This document shows positions 13,080-13,455 of a DNA stretch of 13,455 nucleotides, piece by piece; position 1 is the stretch's first letter; each line of letters begins with the position of its first letter. A program made the translations under genes and the position numbers. Origin of the DNA: Prochloron sp. SP5CPC1 (GTDB taxonomy: Bacteria > Cyanobacteriota > Cyanobacteriia > Cyanobacteriales > Prochloraceae). The stretch covers positions 5,626 to 19,080 of the forward strand of contig JACONB010000012.1 in the NCBI GenBank assembly GCA_014323965.1. The letters are read 5' to 3'. The notes beneath the pieces are model-generated. The model saw only the letters and a program-made list of their open reading frames with translations. It was not told the origin of the DNA and did not search any database.

Positions 13080-13455
13080 ATGTCTAAAAGAAAAAAGCTA
13101 TTTCCCTGTGGTCATAGAGGTTACGGCCAAGTTTGCCATAGATGCGCCCAAAAAAAAGCTGACAAACAAGAGAAAAGACAGCTGAAACATAAGTGGGAAG
13201 AGACTTTTACTGAGGATACCATTAATTTGCGGGAGTTACCTAAGAATGTGGTAATTAAAGCGAGAACAATTATTAGGAGTTTGGAGAGAAGGACTAATTA
13301 TCGGGAGTTCCACGGTAAGCGGTTGAGACACGATCGCTTCGTCATCAGCATTCCCGTGACTCGCAATTATAGGCTCCTATGCCGGGACTACGGCAGTTGG
13401 GTCATTCCAGAGGAAGTAATTTCTCACGAAGAGTATAATGTGTGTAAACCAGGAG
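13080..13455 (+). CDS. Zinc-knuckle protein with RelE-like C-terminal half (partial at window edge)
   Basis: ATG 13080 opens a frame that is still open at the window end after 125 codons (MSKRKKLFPCGHRGYGQVCHRC...). It is partial only because the window stops; the family seems to end close to this point. C10, H12, C19 and C22 form a probable zinc site. A basic linker (23-38) follows. Residues 54-121 read like a RelE/ParE fold: LPKNVVIKARTIIRSLE helices, FHGKRLRHDRF, then ISIPVTRNYRLLCRDYGSWVIPEEVISHEEY, close to the toxin pattern 'GKRL...R.GDYRLLY...H.EY'. I remember it as a conserved cyanobacterial family (DUF7682-like zinc-binding) with no assigned function. No antitoxin-like gene lies just upstream, which argues against a simple toxin. 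Confidence 0.75.
   Translation, partial: MSKRKKLFPCGHRGYGQVCHRCAQKKADKQEKRQLKHKWEETFTEDTINLRELPKNVVIKARTIIRSLERRTNYREFHGKRLRHDRFVISIPVTRNYRLLCRDYGSWVIPEEVISHEEYNVCKPG

Overview
The window looks like chromosomal DNA of a cyanobacterium, probably filamentous or Oscillatoriales-like, though the genus cannot be fixed by eye. Three things point there. It carries chlI (Mg-chelatase subunit I). It carries several families known almost only from cyanobacteria: a DUF1830 protein, a Psb35-like protein, a CcmS-like protein, a PSII-associated radical SAM protein and a CGHRGYGQ-type zinc protein. It also has five complete HIP1 octamers (GCGATCGC, starting at 1627, 2174, 7517, 8223 and 9820).

Layout. 10-1581 (-): B12-binding-type radical SAM protein. 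1874-2236 (+): DUF1830 protein. 2229-3428 (-): membrane-anchored MCE/MlaD-like lipid-transport subunit. 3562-4239 (+): coiled-coil plus PD-(D/E)XK nuclease-like protein, lying between the MCE gene and the ATPase gene 4353-5144 (-), which presumably serve the same transporter. 5159-6232 (-): chlI, only 14 bases upstream of the ATPase gene. 6331-6984 (+): a YdcF/DUF218-type gene broken by three in-frame stops. 7036-7254 and 7232-7666 (+): overlapping psb35-like and ccmS-like genes. 7653-8483 (-): exported M48 zinc protease. 8781-9083 (+): glycine-tailed RRM RNA-binding protein with a leader of roughly 120 nt, followed by a 60-residue basic protein (9175-9357) and an ExoD-family membrane protein (9430-10083). 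10348-12930 (-): M1 aminopeptidase with HEAT repeats. 13080 to the window end (+): zinc-knuckle protein with a RelE-like C-terminal half, cut by the window edge.

Functional picture. Much of the left and middle part serves the photosynthetic apparatus: chlorophyll synthesis (chlI), PSII assembly (psb35-like), PSII acclimation (radical SAM), carboxysome assembly (ccmS-like) and envelope lipid traffic (MCE plus ATPase). The right part is RNA-related (RRM protein, small basic protein) and proteolytic (M48, M1). Non-coding signals are most striking around the RRM gene. Its ribosome binding site can pair with an upstream octamer that can itself pair elsewhere, and a strong hairpin without a U-tract separates it from the next gene. 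Short tandem and palindromic repeats of cyanobacterial style sit on both sides of the M1 gene.

No tRNA, rRNA, CRISPR array, transposase or complete mobile element was seen. Nothing here is clearly a new defence or mobile system. The best leads for new biology are the RRM leader switch, the zinc/RelE-like protein and the psb35-ccmS overlap.
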